The notes: generated from the letters alone by a model not told the origin. A stretch of 64,000 nucleotides of DNA from Embiotoca jacksoni (GCA_022577435.1 JAKOON010000012.1:15857085-15921084); one strand, 5' to 3'. Positions 1 through 9,905 are shown, counted from the first letter of the stretch. Numbers and translations are program-made.

Positions 1-315
1 TAATTCAATCTTCCAGATTAGTGTTCTGGCCGTCGATCTGAAAATAATCCCGTCATTAATGATAAAATACACCTCAAAAAGCCAGGTTTTGGGGGTGTGT
101 GTCTGTTTAATTGACAGGCCTTTGGTGCAGTCAGGTTACGGCTATCGGTGGACAGGAAGTAGTATCGCCGGGTTTCCAATCAGATCGAGTCAGATCCCCC
201 ACTTGCCCAAATATGGTCACTACCGGCTACAAACTGCTCGGGACTACCAAGATGGGCCGGCCAAATTTCGAACTCGACGCTTTATAACGGACTTCCCAGA
301 AACCAATGGGTGACG
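1..315 (+). repeat. dispersed repeat R1, partial copy at window edge
   Basis: It matches 39250-39550 over most of its length. Shared blocks include GAAAATAATCCC, TTGACAGGCCT, CAGTCAGGTT and ATCGAGTCAGATCC, and the end resembles ACCAATGGGTGACGTC. The 39 kb copy begins with CATAGACTGTAT, an end I associate with teleost inverted-repeat elements. Small reading frames here are not genes. Confidence 0.75.
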
Positions 316-924
316 TCCAGCCAACTTTGTGAGGCTTATATAATCAGAATTTTGTATGCACGCAGTGTTCCACATAGGGCTTGGATTTATCTCTTGTCAC
401 AGCTTTCAGATGTGCGCCACAGCCTACAGGTGCAACTTTCATCCTCTGACCTTCCTCCAACGACTTTGGTCACAGTACTGCAGGTGTAAGGTTTGGGAAG
501 AGATAATGAAGTGAATCTTGATCATCATGATAGTCTTCTCAAAGTCAAGAATAAACTTCGATGCTGAATGTTGATACTCCGTTTTTGCTGAACAACAGCT
601 GAAACCATGAAAATTGATGCATCTAACAACCTGGGGCAGAAAATGCACAGTGTGCGTTCCTGGCATATTCTGATGTGGTAGTTGTTATTCAGCAATAACC
701 CTGCAAAGTTTTACTTTGGCTTTACTTGTAACATCTTCTGTTGATGTAGAGATGGTTTTTGTTATTTTTATAAAAGATCTAATTCACCTGCAGTAATGTG
801 CATTGTATTATTCCCCGGATTGTATTTTCTCGTGTATGTCGAGAAGTGAGCACAAGTCTGGTCATGAAAGTCATGAAAAAAAAAATCACGCTTTTCTTTT
901 CTCTCTCTGTTCACTTTCACAGAT
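316..924. other. intron or downstream sequence, no clear gene
   Basis: Lies 3' of depdc1b exon 8, probably within the gene's intron. Apart from the degenerate exon-like stretch at 451-622, nothing is recognisable. Confidence 0.5.
451..622 (-). pseudogene. candidate decayed depdc1b exon 9-like sequence
   Basis: After an acceptor-like TGTTAG, a phase-0 reading starts MHQFSWFQLLFSKNGVS. It runs 57 codons plus one base to a donor-like GAAG|GTCAGA. The family's next exon should also start Met-x-Gln in phase 0 and encode about 57 residues, with a Q-E/D-x-L motif near residue 35-38 (here QDSL). Against a live exon, the frame has TGA stops at codons 26, 28 and 51, and identity is low. It may be a decayed exon copy or chance. 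If it is really used, the protein would end about 25 residues after exon 8. Confidence 0.25.
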
Positions 925-1148
925 CGAGGCAGATGGCTGCCCAGCTGTGATCCTGCAACTGTTGGAGGGTTCTTCCTGTTAAAAGGGAGCTTTTCCCGCC
1001 TGCTGTTGCTCATGTGGAAATTGTTGAATTTTTAGGTTCCTCTCTACAATACTGTAAAGTTCTGTTTCGAGGAGCTTTCTATGTTAAGTCCCCCGAGATT
1101 ACTTGTGTTCAGATTTGGCGCTTTTAAAAAGAAAAAGTATTGAATCTT
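925..1148 (+). repeat. retroposon 3'-tail repeat (copy 1)
   Basis: Similar to 8585-8853. Shared features are GCAGATGGC near the start, TTCTTCCTGTTAAA, GGAATTGTTGAAT-like and GATTTGGCGCT, ending TATTGAATC after an A-rich stretch. This is the form of a common teleost LINE/SINE tail ending in ATAAAATTGAATTGAAT. The exact family is not certain. Confidence 0.65.
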
Positions 1149-1829
1149 TTGCTTAATCTAGAGTTTACCAAATGTGTTGAGGCGGGCAGGGAGTTGAAAA
1201 ACAAACAAGGTCTCAAACTGAGACAAAATGTTCACGATAATGATTGTGCTTACAAACACTGAACTTCTATCTACATTATGAGTAGGCTACATTTTCCTTC
1301 CACGTAGAAGCAATTAAGTAGCTTTGCTTTTCATACATGTAAATTTAAATAATCTTGAACAAGCCATTAGCACTGAATACCTCAGTTATTTTCACATGAT
1401 GGCTTTGGCAATATTTTTCATTCATGTTGTATATTTGTATAATCAGTATAATGAATTCATAGTAAGTAAGTAACAAGCATTCTGCAGCTGTCGTATTTAT
1501 ACTGCAGGACTTGTTCACCAATCACATCCAGGTTGCACATCATAGGGAATGTATTGCTGTGTACTGCAGATTCTGATCATTTATTGGGAGGACAGATTTG
1601 TCCACCTCCCAGAATCCCGCTGACTCTTAACAGGCACAAATGATTCTGGACAAACAGTCTCCCTCCAGCTCCACTCTGCACTTCGACCGGTGTTTTTTTT
1701 TTCTTTCTCGTACCCAGTCAGAGAGGCGATCCCCTGTTGTGATCTAATACAACCACACAGCAAACTATGGTATACAAACAAAAAGTCGAAAATGTTCTCT
1801 ATTATAAGTAGGAATGTGAAGAAAAGTGA
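1149..1829. other. intronic or flanking AT-rich sequence, nothing recognised
   Basis: No coding exon, RNA gene or transposon could be identified on either strand. Confidence 0.5.
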
Positions 1830-1913
1830 ACCTTTAGTACCAATTTGATGTCAAAATTCAGAAAAGTTGTTTTCTGTGATATTAGAAGTACAACAGCCAT
1901 ACCATAAGTACCG

Positions 1914-2165
1914 GTGATACGGGACAATAACGGCCACGTGTGGAATGGTGCGGCAAATGCAAGTGCTGCAAGTCGTGTGTGGAGATATTTCACGTTTAAG
2001 TTGACGATCGGGGACAAGTTAGACACCCACAACCCAGAATGCAAATGGAGTCACAGATCATTTATAACAAAAGGAGGAAATATCCAAAACTTATCTAAGT
2101 GCCTCAAAGACAGACACCCAGATCTGCAAAGACTAATTTGTATCTTGTTTAGGTTACTGAAGTGA
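1914..2165 (+). pseudogene. hAT transposase BED zinc-finger remnant
   Basis: The plus-strand frame contains RVWRYFTFKLTIGDK, PECKWSHRSFITKGGN and LSKCLKDRHPDL. This follows the BED finger pattern of hAT (ZBED-like) transposases: VWxYF, CxLC, GGNTSNLxxHLxxxHP. The second Cys (CKWSH) and the first zinc His (LSKCLKD) are lost, so it cannot bind zinc normally. Only the N-terminal finger remains and no catalytic domain follows. A relic of the same kind of element probably extends from about 1830 to 2373, ending in GGTATCG-type sequence. It lies antisense within the depdc1b region. Confidence 0.7.
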
Positions 2166-2375
2166 CAGCTCATAACTTCAGCTCAGTGATTCTTATAATG
2201 TTAGTTGTGTTAGCTTTGTGTGCTCCACAAGTCTCTGTGCAGCTGTGTGTCCAGCATCCTATTAAATAAAAGGTCATGTGGATTTGATCATGTATTTTCT
2301 GACATTGAGAATTGTGGAAATTCCATGTTATTGGTACCGACTACCAAAATTCTGGTATCGTGGCATCGCTACTTA

Positions 2376-2554
2376 GAAGCTATATAAAAGTAGCATTAAC
2401 TGCAGAACGGTCATATTTGCATCATGCAGTCGGTTCATCACACTTTGCCGTCAGGATATCATGCTGATTTATGAGATTTTCCCAAAACAACTGACCTTGG
2501 TAAACCAGATGATACTACAAAGGTATGCAGCAAATAAACTGTAGGGATGTTTAC
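2376..2554. other. start of depdc1b intron 8
   Basis: Non-coding sequence immediately 3' of the exon 8 donor GTAAAC. No other feature seen. Confidence 0.6.
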
Positions 2555-2721
2555 CAGCGTGCGGGTAGCAATGGTGTCATTGAGTGGAGGCAGCTGGGGG
2601 TTCTGGCAGACCCGGGCCATGAGACGCAGTAAAAGCTGGAGACGTCTTCGGTTGGGGGGTGGCAGTAAGAGACAGCTGAACTGAAGAGCTTCAGTGGCTA
2701 CCTCCTGCTCCTGCAGCAGAC
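2555..2721 (-). CDS. depdc1b: depdc1b coding exon 8 (last exon recognised in window)
   Basis: 167 bp encoding SLLQEQEVATEALQFSC, then LLLPPPNRRRLQLLLRLM and ending IATRTL in phase 0 before the donor GTAAAC. The next exon should begin with a Met-x-Gln-type sequence. No intact match exists between here and position 1, only the degenerate candidate at 451-622. Confidence 0.93.
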
Positions 2722-5700
2722 CTGCAGCGATGCAAGAAAGAGGAGAATTGCTCTCTGAGGGCAAACATATGTTCTGGACAGAATGAACAAATATTTATCT
2801 GTAACAACACAAAATGCTGTGGAGGATCCACAATGTGCGGAACTCACTGAGAATGTTGACAAAGACTTCATAAAGATGGAAGGTCAGCAGGGGTTCTTTG
2901 CACCTCTGGAAGTAGTCTGCTACTGTCCTCAGTACATCCCTCTCGAAGCCTGGGTACACAGGCTGTTTGCTTTCTTTGCCATTCGGCCCTCAGAAAAAAG
3001 ACAAAGACAGTTTTTGATGCTTTTCACAAGGAAAGACAAACAATCAGAAGTGTGCAGCAGTAAACAGCAATAGTGAATGAAAGTTAATGTGGAAGACATT
3101 TGCATAAACACACAGTGCTTTATAAAAAGATACTTCTAAGTTACAACAAACCAGCCCCAGTTTTTCAGCAATAAGTGTATACTTACAGTTGGCCAGGCAT
3201 TTCATTGCTGATATCACCCAGTACGGCATGTCCTCTGGAGATGAAAAGCACACAGGTGAATCATATTACTTTTGTAAGTTGCAACAAAAACACAAAGCTT
3301 GTTCCAGTTGTGAATGTGAATTGTGAATCAATTCACCGTACCCGCTTTGTTCTCCAGTACGACTATGCCTGTTTTATTAACACTGAACACATTGTGAACT
3401 ATGTGCTTGCCGTTCACGTGTGCCGGGTTTAAAACTCCATCCAGTGTTTTCAGGCCCAGAATTCTCTGCAAACTAAAAGAAAAAGAAAAAAAAAGCTGAA
3501 AAAAAACAACAACAACAACAACAACAAACAATCATCATTAACAATGGAAGTGTTTTATGAGTAAGTTAAAAGGGTTACATACTGTGAAATTGTCATTGAT
3601 TTCCAGATGTGGTCCACTTGTTTTGATGTTATCTCCTTCCGCCGTATGAGCTTGCATTCATGCACGTCTCCAATAGCAACACTGTGCCTTTTATTCCACA
3701 AATCTGAAGTCTGATCAAAATGGAGATATAAAAGAGGTTTCTTTTAAATTTGAACTAATTAAGTAAACACACAGTTTGCAGCAATCCAAAAAAAAAAAAT
3801 GCATTATTCAAGAAATCTTACCTTGTAAGACTTCAAAATGGTTCATGTTAACAATGCCTGTGTTGATTCTGTGTCGGTGCTAGCTCAATGGTGACTTTCA
3901 GACTGTATTTGGGGTTTGTACCTTTTTTCCTCCATATATGTAAATGTGGTGGACATAAAACAGGGTTCCCACACGAAGTATAATTCTCTAACCGTCACTG
4001 GCTTCAAAATTTATTTTCCATGACTTATAAGGAAAACAGTTTGCCTTTGTGCATTAGTTTTAGCTTTTCTGTTATCTGCCCAATATTTGAAGTCATTATT
4101 TTGTAGCCGAGTTAATGTCAAAATTGTTCTGGCATGTTTGCCTTCATTAGCATCTACAGGAAAAAGCATGGCTTGACTGAAATGATTGTTGACAAGTGTG
4201 AGGAGGATAAAAGCATTCAGGAAACACATGAAAAACATTTTCATAAATGGCACCAGCAATTTTAACTTTCTCCAAATAAAACTATTCCATGATTTGGCCA
4301 GAATGATAACCAACTTCTCTCGACTTTCCATGTCTGGAATAGACTTTTTATAATTCCATGATATTCCAGAAATTCCTACGCCTGTGGAAACCCTGAAAAT
4401 ATTAGAAATGTCCATCACAGCACAACATTAAAACCCTACCTCAGATCAGAGAAACAACTGCAGCTGCAATACTAACATCTACAAGTACGGACGTATTTTT
4501 GTTTGGCCCATTTACTGCATTTCATTATGTTAAACTTTAATTTGAATTTCTCAGTTCTGTATAACCCGGAGAGCAGAATCATGCAAAAGACCGCATTAGC
4601 TAGTAATTGAAACAGGGAAGTTACTTAAAATGATCTAATCCTGCCGTTTGCTGTTTATTACATTTGCATAAACTTCCACTCTTCAAGCACAGCATGAGTC
4701 AGTGAAAAGCTGGAACATGTCTGTCTCTTTCTCACCATGACAGCAGACTTCAGCGGTGCGAGGTTTTCCTGCTGAGGCAGTTCCTCGTAGTCATCCCAGC
4801 GGATGAGTCTGGGCAGGACACTGCTGTCTCTCAACATGGGTCTAGTCGGAAAAGACTTGAGTGGAGACATTGTGGGGAACCTGGAGAGACAGACGAAAGA
4901 ACTGGATTCAGCTGAAAGGGGACAGAGATGTGTGAAGTGACATGGATAACAGTACAGGATGACTAAACAGTACCTGTACAGATGGCCATTATCTTCAAAG
5001 TCCTCTGTCCCATGGTGTCCCTTGATGTCTTCGATGACATGAGCCTTGAGGAACTTCTGAAGCAGCTGCAGGGTCTGGTAGCGGGTCACCTCAGGTCCAA
5101 AGTTGTAATTTGACCTCAGCAGCTCGTGCAGATAATCCACGGCCTCTGATCCAGTGAAACTGAAGTCGTAGCAGCGGAAGTGAGCCCAGTGCCTTTTCAG
5201 TGGCATGCCTCCACGGAAAAGTTTAATGGTTTCATTCCACTGCACAACAGGGAGACACACAATGTGGTGTTGGAAATAACGTTGCAGAATGTTAAACAGG
5301 ATCAGATTTGTGCGGATGGTTCCAAAGGCACCTTGTAAACCAACGAGCATTTAGTGAGTCATTTGCGATCAGTTTAGTTTAACATACTGTCACACATAGC
5401 AGGCTAATATTCCACTGACAGTATTAGTCTGTTAAAGCCCAGATAACAGAAGCTTTTACATTGAACAAGTTTCTGTTTACATTATATATATGAGCATCAG
5501 TTATACCACAAGGTGGCTATGATTTCAATGAATTATTGATTGCAAGAAAGACACTGTTATGGACATTTGTATTGTTGAAATGATACCAAGCCAGTTCTGA
5601 AACAACTTTATTCTCCTCTCGTGAGGAAAAAGAAAGCACGCATGTATCATAACAAACACTATAGTCTCATTATGGTGTTTTGCATGGTGCAGAGGTTGTG

Positions 5701-7053
5701 AAATATCAGATCTCACAAGTATCCCGCAGGGTGGGAGAGAAATTAAAGAAGCAGACAAGAGCAGAGAGAGAAAATGAGGCTGCATGAGGATATTACAATT
5801 TCGAAGAGTCGCGAACTGTGAGAAGCAAATGTTGTTAAGGCAACGAGAAGAGCCAAATATACAATAAGAAAAGATTTCTGCATATTGCAATCTGAGGGAT
5901 TCTTCTACAGTTTATGTTTGCAGAAAAACGTGATTGTGCTTACTGCTGTGTACTTGTAACATGTTTTTTTTTTTTTAAATTTTTAATAAACTCCAACATT
6001 ATAAATACCAGATGACACAGATATATTACACAAGAGTTGAACAGAATAGTCAGAAGTCTAAAAAAAAGATCCAAACCTGTATTGAATGCACGAGGCACCA
6101 TCCAGTTGGGAAAGGGACACATGAAGGACTGGCGAGAAAGCTGGATAATATCTTTCTGACTTAAAACCTGTTTCTAAAAAGCATTGGCAGACTCATCCCA
6201 GCCAATTCAGCACAAGTCGTTTAAGCACAGACTGTGTTGGGACTGAGTATTTGGCCTTTTTCACTCAAGACATTTCAAAATGTCACAGAGAAAATCAGAG
6301 GTGTAAATAATAAACTCAACGAAGGCTCAATCCCATGAAGTTCCCTCTGTTTCAGTGTCCTGCTCGGGGTCACACTGTGGTCGACACTTGAAGGGAGCAG
6401 AGCTGATGTTATTAGTAACACCTCGGTTTTTCTACAAAGCAAAAAAGCTTATCACAGGCCTGACGTATTATAAATATGGTGTAGGTTGATATTGTATGCT
6501 ACAACATAAACATAAATGCAATAGATGTTTCTGCATAGTTGTACAGATTGTCATGTCCACGGCCTGGACATGGGCCTACATGTTGCGGAGAGCTTTTACA
6601 CGAAATAAAAACGCAGCTGCGTTTGTGCCTTGTTGCACATGAGGTGTAAACACAGTGAACACACATCATTATCCTTAAACTGCGAAATCCAGGTGAAAGA
6701 AATGCAATTACTTCCAACGTATCTGAACACTTAGAGACTCATATGACCTAAAGAGATAGTGCCTTTGTTGACAAGTGAGTTAAGGACTCTTTACATTTGA
6801 GCTGTTATGACATCTATTTTTTTTTTTAATCTTTCAAAAGACAAACTATCAGACGCTTTAATTCCCCTCCTAAATAAGTTAACACATAACTAGCCACGGT
6901 GCAAGACTGAAATGAGCGAACACCACGTTTATATTGTAACGTCAAGACTTGGTGTTAGTCAACACGTTTAAACGTCACGTTGCTAAAGTTTCAAAACTGA
7001 CTCACCAGCTTCGTCGCCCTGTATGGACCAGGTCCGATAACTTTACCTTCCAT
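2555..7053 (-). CDS. depdc1b: DEP domain-containing protein 1B, 5' part of gene (8 coding exons, 3' end beyond window)
   Basis: DEPDC1B is a vertebrate protein with an N-terminal DEP domain and a RhoGAP-like domain. It acts around G2/M in cell de-adhesion and Rho signalling. Visible joined coding exons on the minus strand are 7053-7006, 5239-4974, 4880-4736, 3710-3583, 3472-3342, 3234-3187, 2988-2848 and 2721-2555. Phases agree at every junction, all splice sites are GT/AG, and the sum is 1074 bp or 358 codons without a stop. The start MEGKVIGPGPYRATKL matches the family's N-terminus. The DEP domain covers about residues 20-107 (FTGSEAVDYLHELL, NFGPEVTRYQTLQLL, HVIEDIKG). A family block SDLWNKRHSVAIGD follows, then the RhoGAP-like region from about residue 195 (ILGLKTLDGVLNP, WVISAMKCLANWP, CLLLPPPNRRRLQLL). 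The paralogue DEPDC1 fits less well: the WNKRHSVAIG and WKSMTIS blocks are 1B-like. Human DEPDC1B is about 529 residues, so the last third is missing to the left. Identity is near certain. Confidence 0.95.
2848..2988 (-). CDS. depdc1b: depdc1b coding exon 7 (RhoGAP-like domain)
   Basis: 141 bp encoding WPNGKESKQPVYPGFERD, then VLRTVADYF, KEPLLTFHLYEVFVNIL. The acceptor is TTTCTGAG and the donor GTGAGT. PLLTF is typical of RhoGAP folds. It joins exon 8 to read NILSLLQEQE. Confidence 0.93.
3187..3234 (-). CDS. depdc1b: depdc1b coding exon 6 (48-bp mini-exon)
   Basis: A 48-bp exon encoding EDMPYWVISAMKCLAN and the first base of a Trp codon. The acceptor is ATCTCCAG and the donor GTAAGT. WVxSAMKCLAN is one of the most conserved family motifs, so the call is safe despite the short length. 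Confidence 0.93.
3342..3472 (-). CDS. depdc1b: depdc1b coding exon 5 (start of RhoGAP-like domain)
   Basis: 131 bp. The acceptor is the TTTTAG ending at 3473, which gives HLQRILGLKTLDGVLNP across the junction, the family pattern. Two other AGs lie just downstream (ending 3466 and 3464), and a switch to them would shorten or shift the protein. It ends ENKA plus one base before GTACGG. The intron 5' of it contains a (CAA)n run. Confidence 0.9.
3505..3527. repeat. (CAA)n microsatellite in depdc1b intron 4
   Basis: A run of about seven CAA triplets following an A-rich tract. On the gene's strand it forms a T-rich/TTG tract just upstream of the exon 5 acceptor. Confidence 0.9.
3583..3710 (-). CDS. 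depdc1b: depdc1b coding exon 4
   Basis: 128 bp, beginning TSDLWNKRHSVAIGDVHE after the acceptor TGATCAG and ending KSMTIS plus two bases before the donor GTATGT. This segment distinguishes DEPDC1B from DEPDC1. The intron before it (3711-4735) carries an inverted-repeat transposable element. Confidence 0.93.
3961..4395. mobile_element. non-autonomous inverted-repeat DNA transposon (MITE-like) in depdc1b intron 3
   Basis: The left end CAGGGTTCCCACACG pairs with the right end, whose reverse complement is CAGGGTTTCCACAGG. These are 15-bp imperfect terminal inverted repeats enclosing 435 bp. The interior has TTCCATGACTT and TTCCATGAT-type motifs, which I know from fish elements beginning CAGGGTTCCCAC. 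No transposase is present, and the 135-codon frame inside is not a gene. No clean 8-bp target duplication is visible. Probably hAT-related, by inference only. Confidence 0.75.
4736..4880 (-). CDS. depdc1b: depdc1b coding exon 3 (linker)
   Basis: 145 bp, phase 2 in and phase 0 out. It encodes FPTMSPLKSFPTRPMLRD through PLKSAVM, the proline-rich linker after the DEP domain. The SPLK motif and the terminal VM match the family. The donor is GTGAGA. Only 93 bp of intron separate it from exon 2. Confidence 0.93.
4974..5239 (-). CDS. depdc1b: depdc1b coding exon 2 (DEP domain)
   Basis: 266 bp, starting WNETIKLFRGGMPLKRH after the acceptor TGTGCAG and ending HLYR with two bases of the Arg codon before GTACTG. 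It holds practically the whole DEP domain, a membrane- and partner-binding winged-helix fold. The open frame continues upstream of the acceptor, but that sequence (through VCLPVVQ) is intron. Confidence 0.95.
5240..7005. other. depdc1b intron 1
   Basis: 1766 bp between exon 1 and exon 2. AT-rich with short T and A runs. No embedded gene or recognised transposon. The small open frames (5525-5890, 5940-6122, 6499-6717) show no family resemblance. Confidence 0.7.
7006..7053 (-). CDS. depdc1b: depdc1b coding exon 1
   Basis: Sixteen codons from the ATG at 7053-7051, encoding MEGKVIGPGPYRATKL. The donor GTGAGT follows at 7005. The exon ends in phase 0. The GPGPYRAT motif is the family's conserved start, which fixes the start codon. 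The 1.77 kb intron 1 follows. Confidence 0.93.
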
Positions 7054-7260
7054 TCTGATACCGAAAGCCCACTTTAGTCGTGTGGAAACATGGAGATATC
7101 GAGCTTTTACAAGCTTGTCAGAAGCTTTATTTGCAGAAGTAAACAGGAGACGAGCCCGAACCGGAACGTTGCTGCCAACTTTGAATCTCGTGCGTCACAT
7201 CAACTGGAGGGCGTGATTGGACAGCGAGCAAGAATGCTGGTCACGTGATCATGTAGCGCG
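7054..7260 (-). promoter_or_regulatory. depdc1b 5' flank and likely proximal promoter (CCAAT and CHR arrangement)
   Basis: Reading toward the gene there are: a palindromic E-box TCACGTGA (7241-7248), a CCAAT box (ATTGG on the plus strand, 7216-7220), a CRE-like TGACGCA (plus-strand TGCGTCA, 7191-7197) and a TTTGAA element (7180-7185). The last is a CHR-like site about 31 bp from the CCAAT box. CCAAT boxes (NF-Y) plus a CHR (MuvB/DREAM, B-MYB, FOXM1) are the known signature of G2/M genes, and DEPDC1B is G2/M-expressed. There is no TATA box. The transcription start and 5' UTR length cannot be fixed from sequence alone. Confidence 0.55.
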
Positions 7261-8584
7261 CATGAATGGACGTAGTAACACAATAGACACTCAACTGCTA
7301 CAAGGAACTGCGACAAGAACCGGACTATTGTTTAGTATTTGTTTTAACATTTAATTAATTGTTCAGCATTTTTCATACGTGCTTTTATTTATTTGTATAA
7401 CATCTAAAAAAAAAAAAATACACTCAATGTAAATATAATTTACAATTGCATACAAATGTTATTTTTCTTGCACAAGGTTGGATCTGTCACTTCTTGCATG
7501 CACGATAATACAACCATCCCTGCTTAATTCAAATGATTAATGTTGATTAATTGAAGCTAATGACTATGGGATGTATACCTCTTATTTGTGGTTTCATGTG
7601 AAATCCCATTAGCCATGACACTTTGGGGGTTTCATTATTAGGGATACCAATATAAAAACATGTATGCTGATGTATAGTGTGGATGGTTCTAAGAGGTTGA
7701 GACAGGTTAGATTCTGTAATACTTGAAAGGCAGTATGAGCTTAATATCTATACCCAAATGAAAAGCAGATGGTGACATAAGCTTTTAACTGAAGCCATAG
7801 TACAGCTTTCCGGATAGACTGAAAGCATGCTAGGAGTGATCAAAAGGTATCAAAAAGATAGTAGGGAGTAAGTGTTAATTTGAGCAAGAGTAGACGCCCC
7901 CAGGGTCCCTGGATAAAGCAAATGGAGATAATGGAGATGGAGCTTCTTTAAATTTGAGGAAGATCAGTAAGGATGACTGCATTACCCCTAAGCCTGCTTT
8001 CCAAAATGTAAACAAAGAGAGTCCTATTTTCACAAGAAAAACACCCTATAACAAATACTAAATATTGAATCTTTTGTTAAAAGTGCATTAAATGAAAGAG
8101 TCAGGGTGGCAGAAAATGTATGCATATTCATAATAATCTTTTTTTTATTACATGGTAGAGATAAATAACCCTTGCTATCAACAACACAGTCATTAATAAT
8201 GACTAAGGGAGAGTGATACTGGGAGCTGGAGAGCTAATAATTCAGGGCCTTAACATTTTACAGTGACTGCATCCCACGTCCAAACTCAGACAACAACCTA
8301 ACACTTGTATCATCTATTTCACCAGCTGCTACATTTCAACAAACCAATGACAAAAAAATCATAACTATTTCATTACAGCAGCAGACGGTGAATGACATGA
8401 GGTGCTTGATACTTCACTATCATTTGCACAATGGTTTTAATCAAACAGGTAATAATTAGAGTTCCGTTATCTTCCATCTGTTGGCTGCAGCAACAGGACA
8501 AAGACAATCAGCAGGTTCAAAACAGAGGTGCTAAAAAAATGATTTCACAAATGTGTCCTCATAGCGCAACGTCTCATCTATCGG
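7261..8584. other. intergenic sequence upstream of depdc1b, nothing recognised
   Basis: AT-rich unique-looking sequence with A and T runs. No exon, RNA gene or repeat family identified. Confidence 0.5.
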
Positions 8585-8853
8585 TCCAGGCAGATGGCCG
8601 CCCACCTCTGAGCCTGGTTCTGTCGGAGGTTTATTCCTGTTAAATGGAGTTTTTCCTTCTCTTTGTTGGAGGTTTTTTCTCCTTTAAAGAGGAGGGTTTT
8701 TTTCCCCCCCTCCTAGCTTATGTGGGAATTGTTGAATTGTTGGGTTTCTCTGTATAATATTGCAAAGTCTTGCTGTAAGGACTTTAATGTGTTAAGTGCC
8801 ATGAAATAACCCATGTTATGATTTGGCGCTATATAAATAAAATTGAATTGAAT
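8585..8853 (+). repeat. retroposon 3'-tail repeat (copy 2, fuller)
   Basis: Contains GGAGGTTTATTCCTGTTAAA, an internal duplicated stretch with TTTTTCTCC and AGGAGGG, GGGAATTGTTGAATTGTTGG, and the end GATTTGGCGCTATATAAATA followed by AAATTGAATTGAAT. This is a very common teleost non-LTR retroposon tail and the same family as 925-1148. The family name is left open. Confidence 0.75.
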
Positions 8854-9757
8854 CTATGACTTCTCACTAAAAAGTCACGGCTATAGCGAGGAGAGGCAGA
8901 GTTAGCTGCAGTGTCTGGTATGGAAACTAGCTATTTTTTTTTTTTTTTTTAAGATTGCCAAGCGCACATTCGGCTGCCTGGAACTACAGTGATTACAAAG
9001 GATGTAATATTTGCTGTGATTCATTGCATTGCGTTTGGTAGAGTTGTAGTTGAGAATTTTTAGAACAGGTTCATTAACATCAGTGTTTACTGAGTCATTG
9101 TTATAAAGCCGTTATGTACTCTCCAATCTAAAGTTTGGATTAGGTGGAAGTAAAAATGCCAGTTGTGGCTGGAGTTTTTCAAATCTCACTCTTGCTGGGG
9201 GATAAGAATAAAGAAACTTATTGAACTTAAAAATTCTCCCAAGTGTTTCTTATCCAAAGGGGCCAAGATTTTTGATGTTTGCCTTCCGGTTTTGCAGCTA
9301 TTCAATTTGGCGATGTTGTTCAGGTGGAAGTGTAAAAGAAATTGCAGAGCGCTTTAGAGGTTATGATATTGAAAACTTCACTGACAAGAGAGGGTAATAA
9401 AATTGTAAAAAAAAAAAAAGAAATGACACTGGTCATCTTTATCTTTACATGAAAAGAAGTAACTGTTTGCCTGAGCAAGACCAAATGGACACTGAAGATA
9501 CCCAGAGCTCACAAGCACATTGTGATTAACACATCCACATGCAGCGATTTTTTTTTTTTTAATGATATCTGATTGTTAATGCTTCAAATGCATATTCTCA
9601 GCTGTCAAATTATATTTCGCACACAACACACATCTGGTAAAAGAGGGTACAATTTCATTTTGATAAACGTATGTAATGTAATAAACACGGGAGCTGAATA
9701 AGATCTTTTAATGTCCAAGTGAAAACAGATTCCAACAAATTGATTTATGTTAACCAT
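8854..9757. other. intergenic, nothing recognised except T runs
   Basis: Holds a long T run at about 8934-8950 and another at 9548-9560. A 64-codon frame at 9163-9357 has no recognisable features. Confidence 0.45.
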
Positions 9758-9905
9758 AAAAGTGCAGTGTGGTAGAGTAGGCATTCAGATCCTAAAAAGT
9801 AAAAGTACCCATATGTCAATGTAAACATACTCCAATATAAATGGAAATCTTGCATAAAAAAGTAAATGTACAGATGTATTGGCAGCAAAATGTAGTTGAA
9901 GAATT
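9758..9905 (+). repeat. short dispersed repeat, 'AAAAGTAC' type
   Basis: GTAGAGTAGGCATTCAGATC, then AAAAAGTAAAAGTACCCATA, followed by CAGCAAAATGTAGTTGAAG. I recognise this as a degraded copy of a very frequent percomorph repeat with GGAAGTATTCAGATCC and AAGTAAAAGTACC. Related pieces occur at 54652-54760 (same end) and 38437-38590 (other end). Confidence 0.65.

Noticed and set aside
4011..4418. 135-codon minus-strand frame in depdc1b intron 3
   Set aside because: It lies almost entirely inside the inverted-repeat element 3961-4395 and resembles no protein family.
4658..5350. Single long depdc1b frame of 230 codons read as one exon
   Set aside because: It reads through intron 2 and beyond the exon 2 acceptor and exon 3 donor. 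Splice sites and family alignment show two exons, 5239-4974 and 4880-4736.
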